From Glandiceps talaboti (lineage: Eukaryota > Hemichordata > Enteropneusta > Spengelidae): a stretch of DNA of 64,000 nucleotides. The DNA lies in NCBI RefSeq assembly GCF_964340395.1, contig NC_135566.1, forward strand, positions 23,292,135-23,356,134, given 5' to 3'. The translations under genes and the position numbers were made by a program. Shown piece after piece: positions 36,004-48,247 of this stretch. The notes beneath the pieces are model-generated. The model ran no database searches, had not been told where the DNA came from, and saw only the letters and a list, made by a program, of their open reading frames with translations. How positions within the stretch are numbered: position 1 is the first letter of the stretch; the number at the start of each line of letters is the position of its first letter.

Positions 36004-36349
36004 CTTCTGGATTAGTACAGACATCGGATTATATTAATGTGTTCGAATACTCAATGAGTAGTACACATTCTGTATAGAATGTGCACTGTACTTGCTGATT
36101 ATTATATCGTATGATATAGTTATGTATGTGCACACAGTTAGTAATAAATAAACAAATATTTCAAAAAAAGAATACAGCAAAATATAATCCACATCTGAAT
36201 ACAGACTACCTAATTACCAAAACCATTGTCATATATATATGTTATTTGCCAAATACCGTTCCATATCTTGCCACGAGAGGTCATTTTTTGCCATTCTGTG
36301 TGGAATTTGTTACTACTTCCCTGTGACATGAAAAGTACAGTCCAAAGAC

Positions 36350-36640
36350 TTGTTAGCATTATTCAATGTAATGAGCTTCATTGACCAGAAAATACCTATT
36401 AGTAACTATTGCAGACTTTTATTCATCGATTACAGCTCAGATTTCAATACAATTTCACCCTTAAGTTTTTATGACAAACTGATATCGTTTGGACTTACTG
36501 CTAGTATCTGTAAATGGGTGTTAGACTTTTTATTGGATTGATCTCAAGTTGTTAAAATTGGTAATAATTATTCGAAATCTCTAGTTCTCAATACTGGTAT
36601 GCCTCAAGGTTGTAATTTATACTCTATAATTTACCCATGA
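36350..36640 (+). pseudogene. Reverse-transcriptase fragment (Rex/Babar-like LINE)
   Basis: Encodes LLFIDYSSDFNTISPLSFYDKL, KWVLDFLLD, a stop, then SQVVKIGNN and LNTGMPQGC. These match consecutive RT blocks (the FxDxSSAFNT and TGxPQGC motifs) of Rex1/Babar-type elements. Stops and the missing remainder show it is dead. Confidence 0.75.
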
Positions 36641-36699
36641 TTGTGTTAATGTGTCTGATAATAATTTTATATTTTTAATTATGTAAAAAACTCATTAAT

Positions 36700-36862
36700 A
36701 TTCATGGGATGGTTACCAAGAGCTAATTATTTCTAGCCAATACTCTAAAGAATATGTGCACCAAATTTCTTTTGAATGGAGCCAGCGTTTTTGAGAAAAC
36801 GATGACACAGACAGACAGACAGACTTTTCGTCCCTAAAACATAACCTACCCTTATGAAAGGT
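36700..36862 (-). mobile_element. Family C fragment, reverse orientation
   Basis: On the minus strand it reads: hairpin remnant 'ctttcataagggtaggtt', a (GTCT)n tract, 'catcgttttctcaaaaacgc', 'tggctccattcaaaagaaat', and 'gtattggctagaaataatta'. The order matches the complete element at 48248. Confidence 0.65.
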
Positions 36863-37805
36863 AAAGTCAAAGTACAGTAATACCAAATTCATATGGCCAT
36901 TTCAATTAGTCAGTTACAGGGGTTTCATTAACTTTTTTATCAACAGGCTGTGAAAAAACGTCAGCAGGCTATTGCGTTGACCAAAGGTCAATGCTGCTGA
37001 AATTGTCATTCATTGTCATGACATTTTGAGTTTTAATGGCAACATTGTGATCACTTTAAAAAAAAAATGCAATGTTGCAAACTAGATGTGGTTTATTTTA
37101 TCATATGTTCAAAGCTAATTTGATGTGAAATATAGTACATGTAGTTTGTTATGACTCATCTCCAACATCATAACTCTAAAGTCTTTCGTGAGAAAAATAT
37201 CAATGTGAAACCTTATAATCTTCCTAAAATGGGGGTTATTTTCCAATCAATGATTTCAAACGGTATTCTAGAATAAGGTACGATGTTATTTGAAGACCGA
37301 CTGGGATCAACACTTCACTACCACACAAAAAGACGTCACACTGTCATTTCCGAATTGACTGCCATTTCTGGCAATACGTTGTCAGTGCCAAATGTATGCA
37401 GCATACTTAGATGGCTATAATATTTCAATCTTGAGAAATGATAATTAATGACAAGCAAAATCAAGTACTTTTGATTATTAGTACACACATGTACATGGTG
37501 GAAACATTTTCCGTCACCAAGTTTAACGTCAATAGAACACAATGCATGTAACGTGTTGCGTACAAACTGAGCTAATACTTACTACACATACATTGTACGC
37601 TGTAGCATTTGTGTACTGTTGACATTTACATTGTTGCCACTTTCTTTCTAGAATACAGTATTGAACAGTTCTAAATTATCAAGATGGGACATGCGACTCG
37701 AATGTCAGCCATGTTCACATTTGAGTTCTTAGTGATGAACATGTTGTAGAATTCATAGTCCAAAAAATACCAGATTTAAACTGAATGCCTTCCGTAAGGA
37801 TTTAT
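36863..37805. other. Intron 5, unrecognised stretch
   Basis: No exon-like ORF, no recognised repeat. Confidence 0.4.
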
Positions 37806-38098
37806 GCAAGAAATTTAGCTCTATATCTGTGATTCGTCAAGTCCCAATGAAAGTTAGTTGTCAAAAATATTGTTCAAATGCCCGCCACGCCTCCTATTCT
37901 CAGCACAGGAAAGCTTGCCATCCTCGACTTCACTTGGCTTTGGTGATCCCCTAAATACCCGGGATATAGCATGTGCGTGCTGAACTTCCTTCTGTCCCAC
38001 AACGAGTTTACACATTTTGTTGAGTGGCGCGCCCTCACTGTACACTAATTATATAGAGGTCAATGTATAGGTCACCATTATTGATACATTGTCGCGAA
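37806..38098. repeat. Dispersed repeat, second copy of 4896-5575
   Basis: See 4896-5575. Here the block between 'acccgggatat' and 'atgtgcgtgctgaacttcct' is shorter by about 300 bp, so one copy carries an insertion or the other a deletion. Confidence 0.6.
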
Positions 38099-38252
38099 AT
38101 TAATCAGTTCTGGCCATTACCCTACAGAAGATGTCTATGAAATTTTGTTTGAATTGATGCAGCCGTTTTTTCGGAAATCGTGATACACACACACACGCAC
38201 AGACACACAGACTTCATCGGTATATTATAACCTTCCTTTCGGAAGGTAAACA
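38098..38252 (-). mobile_element. Family C fragment, reverse orientation, with hairpin
   Basis: The hairpin ACCTTCC/GGAAGGT (about 38230-38248) heads the element on the minus strand. A gt/ct tract and 'cgatttccgaaaaaacggct' follow. It directly abuts the dispersed repeat at 37806-38098. Confidence 0.65.
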
Positions 38253-38763
38253 CGACATAGTATCTGCAAATTTTAATTTTAAAAAACACAAATCTAGTTC
38301 AAAACATAATATTTTCAATGCAATTTTTGAAAGTTTGTGTTGAAACTGATTTCAAGGCAAAAATAAAGGTAATACTGTCAATTTCAACCGGCTCTACATA
38401 TGCGTCCAGACGGCCATAAATCACCTTCTAATGGCTGTTGATGAGATTGATGACACAGCATCTAAAAAGAAAAATTCAAATGTCTAATGGAGTACACATT
38501 GTTGGTAACATTTTTAGCACACATATCCTGTAAAGCTTGTTGATGTAGCTTACAGTCAGTATCAATGCATAGTGTGGTTGAGCAAAGGTTGGGGAAAGTA
38601 AATTTTTGCAGAACTTGTAAAGTGGCACTGACCCCAGCTGCCCTCACAAACTAGTTGTCCTACAATCTATTCACTGAAGTTTTCATCAGGACTTTTATTT
38701 GTGTTTCAAGCTACCGGATTTGTCGACAGGATTCTTAGGACTGAACTTTTCTAGAGCCATTAT
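38253..38763. other. Intron 5, unrecognised stretch
   Basis: No recognised features. Confidence 0.4.
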
Positions 38764-39981
38764 TAGTCCCCGCCGGACGAAGTCCGGTACGGGGACTTAT
38801 GGATTGTGTTCCATCCGTCTGTCCGTCCAGAGTCATTTCTTGGAGATGCCTGGACTGATTTTTTTCAAACTTGGTACAGGGGCAACATATGTTTCATGAT
38901 TTGTTTCATGATATGATCCAATATGGCCGCCTAGCAGCCATTTTGTTTGCAAATTTTCCCTGTCTAAAGCCATAACTCAGACATGATTGAACAGATCTTA
39001 TTCAAAGCTGGTATTAGGACAGTGTTCTATAACATACATGTGCATATTCATTGCTGTCATGATACGATCCAATATGGCTGCCTGGCAGCCATTTTGTTTG
39101 CGAATTTCCCATGTCCAAAGCCATAACTCAGACATGCTTGAACAGATCTCATTCAAAGTTGGTAGTAGGACAGTGTTCAATGACATACATGTGCTTATTC
39201 ATTTTCATCATGATACGATCCAATATGGCTGCCTGGCAGCCATTTTGTTTGTGAATTATCCATGTCCAAAGCCATAACTCAGACATGCTTGAACAGATCT
39301 CATTCAAAGTTGGTATTAGGACAGTGTTTTATGACATACATGTGCATATTCATTGTTGTTGTGATATGATCCAATATGGCCGCCTAGCAGCCATTTTGTT
39401 TGCGAATTTTCCATGTCGATCCAAAGCCATAATTCAGACATGCTTGAACAGATCTCATTCAAAGTTGGTATTAGCACAGTGTTCTATGACAAACATGTGC
39501 ATGTCCATTTTCGTCATGATACGATCCAATATAGCTGCCTGGCAGCCATTTTGTTTGCGAATTTTCGATGTCCCAAGCCATAACTCAGACATATATATAC
39601 TTGAACGGATCTCATTCAAAGTTGGCATTAGGACAGTGTTCTATGACATACATACAAATGTATGCATATCCATTTTCATCATGATACGATCCAATATGGC
39701 TGCCTGGCAGCCATTTTGTTTGCGAGTTATCCATGTCCCAAGCCATAACTCAGACATACTTGAACGGATCTCATTCAAAGTTGGTATTAGGACAGTGTTC
39801 TATGACATACATATGCATATCCATTTTCATCATGATACGATCCAATATGGCCACCTAGCAGCCATTTTGTTTGCGAATTTTCCATGTCCAAAGCCATAAC
39901 TCAGACATGCTTGAACAATGATATCAAGAAAATGACAACATAAACTGCCAGTTCCTTAAAACCCAATCATAGCGGGGACTA
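38764..39981 (+). mobile_element. Family B element, complete (hairpin + seven units of about 150 bp)
   Basis: Starts TAGTCCCCGC at 38764 and ends GCGGGGACTA at 39972-39981, so the ends are inverted and flanked by TA. The start forms a long hairpin, GTCCCCgCCGGAC with GTCCGGtaCGGGGAC (38766-38796). Then come a short 'ccgtctgtccgtcc' patch and about seven units with 'gatacgatccaatatggc', 'gcagccattttgtttgcg' and 'gccataactcagacatgct'. Because the units are near 150 bp, ORFs of about 60-200 codons run through them; they are not genes. Confidence 0.85.
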
Positions 39982-40470
39982 TGTCATTCTCAATGCCTTG
40001 TTGGACTTCTTTTCACATTAGGGTTAGTCACTTGTATCAACATGGTGTCTTCAAATACCTCCTGTATTAATATTCTCAATATGTCATGATGTAGTGCCTT
40101 GCTCTCATTGAGATGGAACAATGTCAACATTACTCAATGGGCTGCTGAGGCTTCTCAGAAAATATGCTTTGCTCTACACTCATGGATCTGAAGCCAGCAT
40201 ACTTCATCGCAAGAAATGTTTCATTCAGCCTATAGTGTCGATTTGCAGAACTTGAAGTTAAACTGGTTGGCAGGCCGAAGGCCGTTTTAGTGGACATCCC
40301 TCAACTTTCGGGAAATGTGAACAAATTACAGCTAAATGGTGCTCTCTGGTATGCCTGGGCATTGACTGGTAAGATTGGTAGTATCGCTACCATACTGGTT
40401 GAGAAAAGACTGGATTTTCTGATTTTGACAAACTTGGCTAAAAAAAAAAGATGACCCCTGTATTGCGGAT
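39982..40470. other. Intron 5, unrecognised stretch
   Basis: No exon-like ORF. The end of this stretch may be the degraded 5' part of the LINE that follows. Confidence 0.4.
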
Positions 40471-40474
40471 ATTC

Positions 40475-42090
40475 ACTCAGCTGTGTCTGGTTATATTTTC
40501 CATCAAAAGCCGCATGGTAAACGCAGGAGTGGCGGAGTTGCAATTTTATTACATTCTTATGCATGATCATGATTTATTGACTGCCAAAATCGAAGAAGAA
40601 CGCAAGAACATAGAACAAATTTCCCTCAAAATTTTCAGCTTTACTAGAAAATACTATTCCATCACCTGGACATGTATTGATTGCTGGCGACTTCAATTTC
40701 CATCTGAATTACCTGGAATCCCATGACGCTACTAATTTCACTGCTCTGCGTAGGTCCGGTAACCTCCAACAACATGTAAGTAAACCAACCCATGTGATAG
40801 GACATACGCTCGATCTCCTCATAACACGTTCATCTTGTTTAATTCATAGCATTGATGTCACTGACATACTTCTGTCAGACCTCAATGATTTGGCATCATC
40901 AACTTCCAAGGCAAAACGTTCATTGAGAAACCAAGGCGCCATGGTACAATGATGAGCTAATGGCATTGAGGAGAACAGTCTGTAAGTGTGAACAAAAGTG
41001 GAGTCCCACAGGGATCAGTTCTAGGTCCCATACTCTTTACCATGTATGTCGCACCCTTAGAGGATCTGATTTCACAACATAATCTAAACAGTATGATGTA
41101 TGCTGATGACTCTCAACTTTACCAGATGATGAAACGATCACAACACATGAACACAGTCTCGCGTATTGAAGCATGCATTGCTGATATACGAACTTGGTAT
41201 GCATCGAATAAATTAAAGCTTAATGACAGTAAAACAGAGATAATCCACTTCTCATCTCGATTCAGTAAAACCAATCCTGTACCATGTATCACAATTGGGG
41301 ACAGCACTGTCAACACATCATCCACAACACGTGACCTTGGGGTTATACTTGACTCGGAACTTAGAATGACTTGTCATGTAAATAACATCTGCAGAGCAGC
41401 ATCTCTAGCCATTCGAAAGATCGGCCAAATTAGAAAGTACCTCGACAATACCAGTACCGAAAGACTAATCCATGCATTTGTTACCTCTAGGCTGGATTAT
41501 TGCAATTCCATCCTCTATGGATTACCAGACAAAGAGATCAACAAACTTCAACGTGTGCAGAACACAGCTGCTAGACTTGTTGCCAAACTACGCAAATATG
41601 ATCATGTCTCACCAGTATTACATAATCTTCATTGGTTACCTGTACGTCAACGTATTGCATACAAAATCTTGCTCGTCACCTACAAGGCTGTCAACAAACT
41701 GTCACCATCCTACATCATTGAACTAATACCCATACACAAGCCAACACGTGCCCTACGTTCTAGTACTCATCTTGCACTTGCCATTCCACGTGTTGCAACT
41801 ACCACGTACGGAGATCGCGCCTTCTCTGTTGCCGGTCCTAAGTTATGGAACTCTCTCCCAATTCACATTAGGAGAGCGGTATCGATCGAAACATTCAAGT
41901 CCCAACTAAAGACATACTTGTTTACAAACTTTTAGAACATACTATACTTTTAGTGCAGTAATCAATAAGTTTTGTTTTTTAGTGAATTTCAAGTTGTCTT
42001 TTTTTTTTCTTTTTTCTTTTTTTTTCTCAGTATTGTAAAGCGCATTGAGGCTGTTGCGTAATGCGCTGATAACAATTTATTATTATTATT
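40475..42090 (+). mobile_element. L2/CR1-like LINE, 5' truncated with an internal deletion
   Basis: Endonuclease pieces (GKRRSGGVAILLHSYA at about 40510; IAGDFNFHLN and GHTLDLLITR at 40677-40830) are followed directly by the second half of the RT in one long frame (40988-41935, 315 codons). That frame shows SGVPQGSVLGPILF, the catalytic YADDSQLY, LDYCNSILYGLP and LHWLPVRQRIAYKIL, and ends WNSLPIHIR...FKSQLKTYLF. The first half of the RT is missing. The 3' tail is (ATT)n at about 42077-42096, as in L2-type elements. The RT frame is intact but the element cannot be autonomous. Confidence 0.85.
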
Positions 42091-42099
42091 ATTATTAAT

Positions 42100-43490
42100 A
42101 CTTGTCTGGTTGTTCATCGGGAAATATTTCTGGCCAAATGTTTACAGTATAATCGCGCTGATGAAATTAAAGCTGAATACCATCGCTTGCACATTGATGA
42201 TGCAGACACGATTGGACTTTTCGCCATTGTCGATGACCTGACCGGGTCGAAGAAGGCCAGCACCAAGATTAAGCCAAATGATGTTCCTCTCAATGAACTG
42301 AGCAAATACGTTCATGAACTTTTTCCAACATAAAGTTGAAAAGCTTAGTTTCAGGCGTAACCCTGTCATTGATGATCATGTAACTGTACCTGTGAATTAT
42401 TCGTTACCGTTTTTTATGCCAGTCACTGAAGATGATGAGATAAAACTTGTCATGAAATCTTCTTCTAAATCCTGTATATTATTAGATATTTTACCAACTG
42501 AACTTTTAAAAGATTGCTTTCATGTTCTTGTACCTTTTTAACCCCCATATTCAATGTTTCGCTTTTATCAGGTGTCATTCCACAAATTTTTAAATTTAAA
42601 TTATTTGATCTTTAATCAAGAAGCCAAGTCTTGATCACAAGATACTTAAGAATTATAGACCAGTGTCTAATTTATGTTTTTTATCCAAGGGTTTAGAACG
42701 TATTGTAGCTGATCAACTGCAATACGAGCTCTCAAGCAATCGATTATACACGAAGTGCCAGTCAGCCTACCGCGCCGGTCACAGCACTGAAACTGCTTTA
42801 CTTCATGTACAGAATGATATCATGATGGCATTGGATTGTCAGAAGGACACGATTCTGGTAATGCTAGATCTATCAGCTTTTGATATGCTTGATCATGATA
42901 TTTTATTACATCAGCTGCAGCCTCGTTTTAACATACATGTACAGTATTGAAATGATTACATTCATATCTGGGAAGTCATACAGAACATGCTTTTATTGAT
43001 TCCACTACATCACAGACTGTTATTCTACAATTTGGTGTACTGCAAGGTTCAGTGTTTGGGCCTATACTTTTTATTTTATATACCACACCTCTCGATGACA
43101 TTATCTATTCTCATGGCTTGGACTATATGCTATACACGGATGATTCCTCAATCTATGTCATATGTAATACCCCCAATGATGTCTTCAGATCTTGAAGCAT
43201 GTGTTGAAGATGTATGTGGATGCTGATGAATTGATTGTAAAGAGGCAAGATACAACTACTACTACAAAAATGATGGTTTCCATGCATTTTCAATTAAGGC
43301 TCCAATTCTGTGGAATCAGATTCCATTTAATATTCGCTTGGATACTACACTTGAATCTTTTAAATGCAATCTTAAAACTCACCTTTTTAGGCAATATTGC
43401 CATGTGTGATTTCCTTGGAACAAAAACTGTAATTTTATCATTTTTGGGGTGCGCTTTTTAAGAAATTTAAATTATTATTATTATTAAATT
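42100..43490 (+). mobile_element. Second L2/CR1-like LINE, truncated and frameshifted
   Basis: It begins in the endonuclease-RT linker (FAIVDDLTGSKKAS at about 42210, VTEDDEIKLVMKSS at 42421). It then carries RT blocks in several frames: LKNYRPVSNLCFLSKGLERIV, TKCQSAYRAGHSTETALLHV, MLDLSAFDMLDHDILL, VLQGSVFGPILF and YTDDSSIY. A deletion then joins it to the protein end (FSIKAPILWNQIPFNIRLD). The tail is (ATT)n at 43472-43487. It lies head to tail behind the previous LINE and is more decayed. Confidence 0.8.
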
Positions 43491-43544
43491 GCCACAAATC
43501 TACAGAAGTTAATGGTTCTCCAGTGTCATTGATATCTACCTGTT

Positions 43545-43765
43545 CTACTAGCCCCTGTCAGATGATGTAGTCCAGGATGGGGCTTATAGATTGGATTCCA
43601 TGCATGTGTGCATCCATCCATCCGTCTGTCAATGTGTGTGTGTAGTCATATCTTGGACATTCATTGACTGATTTCTTTCAAACTTCGTAAATGGATAATG
43701 AACTTTGGCTTACATTTGCATGTCAATTTGCTTTGGGATATGATGCAATTTAGCCGACTTAGAGG
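43545..43765 (+). mobile_element. Family B-like fragment
   Basis: 'gtagtccaggatggggctta', 'gattggattccatgcatg', a 'ccatccatccgtctgtc' patch and 'ttcattgactgatttctttc' give the family B head, with diverged hairpin. No tandem units follow. Confidence 0.5.
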
Positions 43766-44345
43766 CATTTTTGGGTCAAAAGAAGTTAAACTCCAAAACT
43801 ACTTGGCAGATTGGCCTAAAATTTGATGGGAATGTTCTTAGAAGTGTTATTCTGCAGATTTTCTGTAAAACATTTTTGCCATAGCAACAATGAACACGCC
43901 CAATAGCAACAACCAAATTTTGGTCAAAAAAAGATAAACAAAAGTACTGGGCAGATTGTCCTGAATTTGGAGGGAATTTTCTTAGAAGTGTTATTCTGCA
44001 GATTTTCTGTAAAACATTTTGGCCATGACCAATGACCATGCTCCTGGCAACAACCAAATGTCACTTTATTTTGGTCAAACAACAACAACAACTACATCAT
44101 CAGATAGGCAAATGAGTAAACATTCAAAAAATGTATGCAAATCTCCTTAGCAACCATGACCACACCCATAGCAACATCCAAACGGTGGTGTTTTTCAAGA
44201 AGATAACTGGAATTTTTAGACAAGTGAACAATTTTTTTTAAATGTATGCAAATGAACCTAGCAACAAGACCCTGCCCATAGCAACAGCCAAATGATCACA
44301 CACATCACAAAGATAACAGTGATTTATAGACAAGTGGTGGTGCTC
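43765..44345 (+). mobile_element. Family A fragment, copy 6
   Basis: Contains 'ccaaaactacttggcagatt', two units with 'ttattctgcagattttctgtaa', and two or three 'catagcaaca.ccaaa' units. No head and no terminal end. Confidence 0.65.
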
Positions 44346-44559
44346 TTCCCAACTGCACATGGTGCTGAGTAGTCCCTAAGATAGCCAGTTTGTGTTTTGT
44401 ATTTTGTGGGATCATTTAATTTAGTAATTAAATGTTTCCAGGACATTAAAGCTCAATTTCAAAGACATAATAGCCTGTCACTACTTCATTCTACATTCTC
44501 ACAAGACAGTAACAGCTACAAAATATGTAAGGTATACATTTGTAAATATACAGGCATGC

Positions 44560-45290
44560 AAAAGTGTGTGTGTGTGTGTAAACAATTTTCAAAACCCGCT
44601 GAACCGATTTTCATGATATTTGGTAGGTATACTACCTTGGGTGTCTAGTTGGGAAATTATTCAATTCAAATTAAACTTATCACCAGTTTGTGATTTGAGT
44701 AAAAAATTGTGATTTTTAGTCAAACAAATTTAAACTCAAATAAGACTGGGCAGATCAGACTAAAATTTGGTGAAAACGTTCTTAGGGGTATTCATAACAT
44801 GATTATCCCATCAGTGATATGCAAATTAGGTTTAAAAAGTGCCTTTTGGTCAAAAATCCATAATTCCAAAATCACTGTGCAAATTGGGTTGAAATTTGAT
44901 GGTAACATTTTGAGAGGTTTCTGTCAAATGATCAAGTACATTGCATAGATAACAGGGATTAATAGACAAATGAATAAACATTCAACAAATGTATGTAAAT
45001 GTGTCTAGCAATACGACCCACCCATAGCAACAGTCAAATGATGATGTTGATCATAAAAATGATAACGGCAATTAATAAGTAAGCAAATAAACTTTCAAAA
45101 ATGTAGGCAAATATGCCTGGCAACAAGACCACACCCATAGCAACAATCAAATGGTGGTATATATTTCAAAGATAACAACAGGCATTGTATTGGTAGGCAA
45201 ATGTAAGGAAATATGCCTAGCTACAAGACCATGCCCATAGCAACAACCAAATACAGTCGTGCTACAATGTCATTGGTGCTATTTTATTGT
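44560..45290 (+). mobile_element. Family A element, copy 7 (headless)
   Basis: A short GT tract at 44565-44579, 'ccgattttcatgatatttgg', two units with 'gatatgcaaattagg', then four units with 'cccatagcaaca'. The family end 'tacagtcgtgctacaatgtc' is at about 45251-45275. Confidence 0.7.
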
Positions 45291-45648
45291 CAATATTAGC
45301 ATTTTATGACTTAAATGAAGGTAGTTTAAATTTCAATAGAACAGATACACAGGATGATATTTGACTTCAAGATTTCTTACTTAATGTCAGTTTTCAAACA
45401 GAAACTTCATTCTTTGATGACGCATAGTTATACTCTTTTACCTCATATTCCAACACTGCTCCATCACTATGAACTCGATTCATGATTTAGACATGACTGA
45501 ATTAACTTGTCTCAAGCTGACTTAGAGACGATCACACAATGTCGCACAAACACTGTAATCAAAGCAAAACAGTATGAACTCAGCTTTATGCCCATTTAGG
45601 TCTACTTTACATTGATGGAGATTCTCTCACACTTTGTTATTCTTTCAG
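45291..45648. other. Intron 5, last part
   Basis: Unrecognised. Ends in the polypyrimidine tract of the exon 6 acceptor. Confidence 0.4.
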
Positions 45649-45750
45649 GTCAGTTCAGAACTCCATCTGTTATCAGTGCTTTGTTAGATCTACTAAATGA
45701 TCAAGATCCAAATATGAGAGCAGTGGCAGCTATTGCATTGGGAAGAACAG
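45649..45750 (+). CDS. TIR-HEAT gene exon 6: HEAT repeat (residues 350-383)
   Basis: Acceptor tattctttcAG at 45647-45648; donor GTATGG at 45751. The phase is 1 in and 1 out; 102 nt. It encodes SVISALLDLLNDQDPNMRAV with AAIALGRTG, a clear PBS-lyase type HEAT repeat (L-x-x-L-x-D-x-D/E-x-x-V/M-R-x-x-A-A-x-A-L-G). One exon codes for almost exactly one repeat. Confidence 0.93.
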
Positions 45751-47030
45751 GTATGGATTACAAAGCTTCACATGATGGTTAGAGTGGCTAGCTGTTAATC
45801 TGCATGTTACCGATCTAAGCCTTGCTGTTGCCATTTATTTCTTAGTGGCTAATATCAAAATATCAAGGACAAGATTTAAATTACAAGGGTCTAAAAATGC
45901 CATAGATGATTACAAATGTAGGCAGGCTAAAAGATAGGAGTATATCATATAATAGTATTTATAGGCATCAATGTGTGTTTTATGTTAAAACTATAGTTCC
46001 AGAGAAATGGACTGAACCTTAGGGCATACTTGAAATGTAACTTAAGGTGGGACACAGCTTATTTGCTACACTTACTTTTCTGTTATCATCACTTCCAGTT
46101 TAAGTGTTGTAAAGTTCAGCGCAGGCTTCTAATAAAGCATGTTGTCACATCAGTTCTTGCAGTGGCGAGCATACAAATTGCATACAAAGTTGGGAAAATT
46201 TTACTCCAATCAGAATGATTGGAAAGCAAAGAGCCAGTTCATTATGACAAGATCCGAAGAAGATATTGTCACTACATCATACAATCCAATAGATGTGACA
46301 GTGAAAGTATAGGGAGAAGACAGAATTTCCGGACAACTTTTTCTTGACAACTAAAAGAGAACTGACCATCAAAAACATATGGGTTAAATTTTGAAGTATA
46401 CCTGACACTCATTGGGAAACTATGTCAAAATGGTAATAAAGTTGGTTTTGGTGCGACAAAATTCTGGTTATCTTTAAAAAAAAAAGTACCTATCATTATA
46501 GAATGAAAAGAATAAATATCCTCGGCTGAAATATATTATATATCTGATGGTCAGTAAGTTTGTTGCATTGGATAAAAAACAAGCCATGACAGACTTCCCA
46601 GGTAACTTTTAAAACTGTACTGATCATCATAGAATAAAATTAAAACAAGAGATGTTGTCGGCAAAAATGTGATGTTTTAACTCAAACCACTATTTTTGTA
46701 GTGGGCTGAGGTTATGAACCCTCTTCCTGCCAAGCCTCCCTGTCCACCAAGTGGTCAAGTTGGTCGTCAGTGTAGTCAATTTAGGACCCTCCAGAGATTA
46801 CTACTCAAATCCGATAGACTGCCAAGGGTTTACCCTAAAATTCAAGGGAGTAGGGGGGGGGGGGTTACAGCACCTCACTACCAGTCTTCAATATTTATTT
46901 GCAATGAAATCTGTGGACTTGGAGGTTAAGTATACATGAAAAATCATGACTGAACAAATATATACAGTGCATAGGCAGTGATCCGCCAATAATCACAGCC
47001 AAGTCACTGGCAAACAACTTTTTTAGTCTT
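45751..47030. other. Intron 6, first part
   Basis: Mostly unrecognised. The hairpin CTCAAACCAC...GTGGGCTGAG (46681-46712) matches that at 27079-27110, so it is a small repeated motif. There is a G tract at 46853-46864. Confidence 0.5.
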
Positions 47031-47625
47031 TTTTAGACTTATGGATTGGGTTCCGTTTCTTAGAGATACCTGGACCGATTTTTTTCAAACTTGGTACAGG
47101 GGCAACATACTATGGCATACATATGCACATCAATTTGTTTTATGATACGATCCAATATGGCTGCCTAGCAGCCATTTTGTTTGTGAATTTTCCATGTCCA
47201 AAGCCCAGTGTTTTAGCAATTAGCACAGTGTTCAATGACATACATGTGCATATCCATTTTTGTCGTGATATGATCCAATATGGCTGCCTGGCAGCCATTT
47301 TGTTTGTGAATTTTCCATGTCCAAAGCCATAACTCAGACATGCTTGAACAGATCTCATTCAAAGTTGGTATTAGCACAATGTTCTGTGACATACATGTGC
47401 ATATCCATTTTCGTCGTGATACAATCCGATATGGCTCCCTGGCAGCCATTTTGTTGGCGCAGTTTTCATGTCCAAAGCCATAACTTAGACATGCTTGAAC
47501 AGAGTAGTGATATCAAAAACAACCATATGAGGCCAAACAGCATTAACCAGGTTTTAAAAATGACAACATAAACTGCCAGTTCTTTAAAACCCCCAATCAT
47601 AGCGGAGACTATGTCATTTTCAATG
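47030..47625 (+). mobile_element. Family B element, second copy (about three units)
   Basis: The hairpin is reduced to 'tagtcttttttagacttatg'. 'cctggaccgatttttttc' and about three units with 'gatacgatccaatatggctg' follow. The 3' part ('cataaactgccagttctt', 'aatcatagcggagacta') agrees with the end of the complete copy at 39945-39981. Confidence 0.75.
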
Positions 47626-48247
47626 ACTTGTTTCTTGTGCCCAAAAAGCTGTGTTGTTAAAATAGGTCCAAGCCGGTCAAATGCATTTACACACAGACAG
47701 GAATACAAAACCAAGATGATATGAAACGGTCCTCTAGACAAGCATAATGCTAACAGGTCAAGGCGGTGAAAATCGGCTGTCAGAAAACATTGATTGATTG
47801 CCAAAAAATGATAACCACCACATTTGCATATTTTTTACATGGTCAATGGTACCGCTGGGAAGTCTCTGAACTAATGTTGCCATTCTCCAAAACCTCGGGA
47901 GGGGTGCGCAGCCCCTGAAGTTCAACATTTTTTTAAAATGAAAATTGCTAACTTGATCTGATTTACACCGTATTTTTACCTACACTGACCACCAACCTGA
48001 CCAGTTGGCAGCCCTAAAGGCGAATCTCTCACATACATGAAAACAACCACCCACTTGACCTGATTAGGGTTTAATGAGGCAAAAGTTTTCTTGTCCGAGC
48101 ATGTTTTATTCCCATTGTTTTCGACCACCCAACGAAACAAACAAGATATCTCACGTCATCTTGCTCTCTCTTTTGACATTATAATTCCCTGTGTCTACCG
48201 CACCCACCATCATCCACTGAATAATTAGGAGGACTTACCATTTTTTT
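47626..48247. other. Intron 6, unrecognised stretch
   Basis: No recognised repeat or exon. Confidence 0.4.

Noticed and set aside
39285-39899. 204-codon ORF in family B
   Set aside because: It runs through tandem units of about 150 bp, the residues repeat with the unit, and sister copies have stops and shifts. Not a gene.
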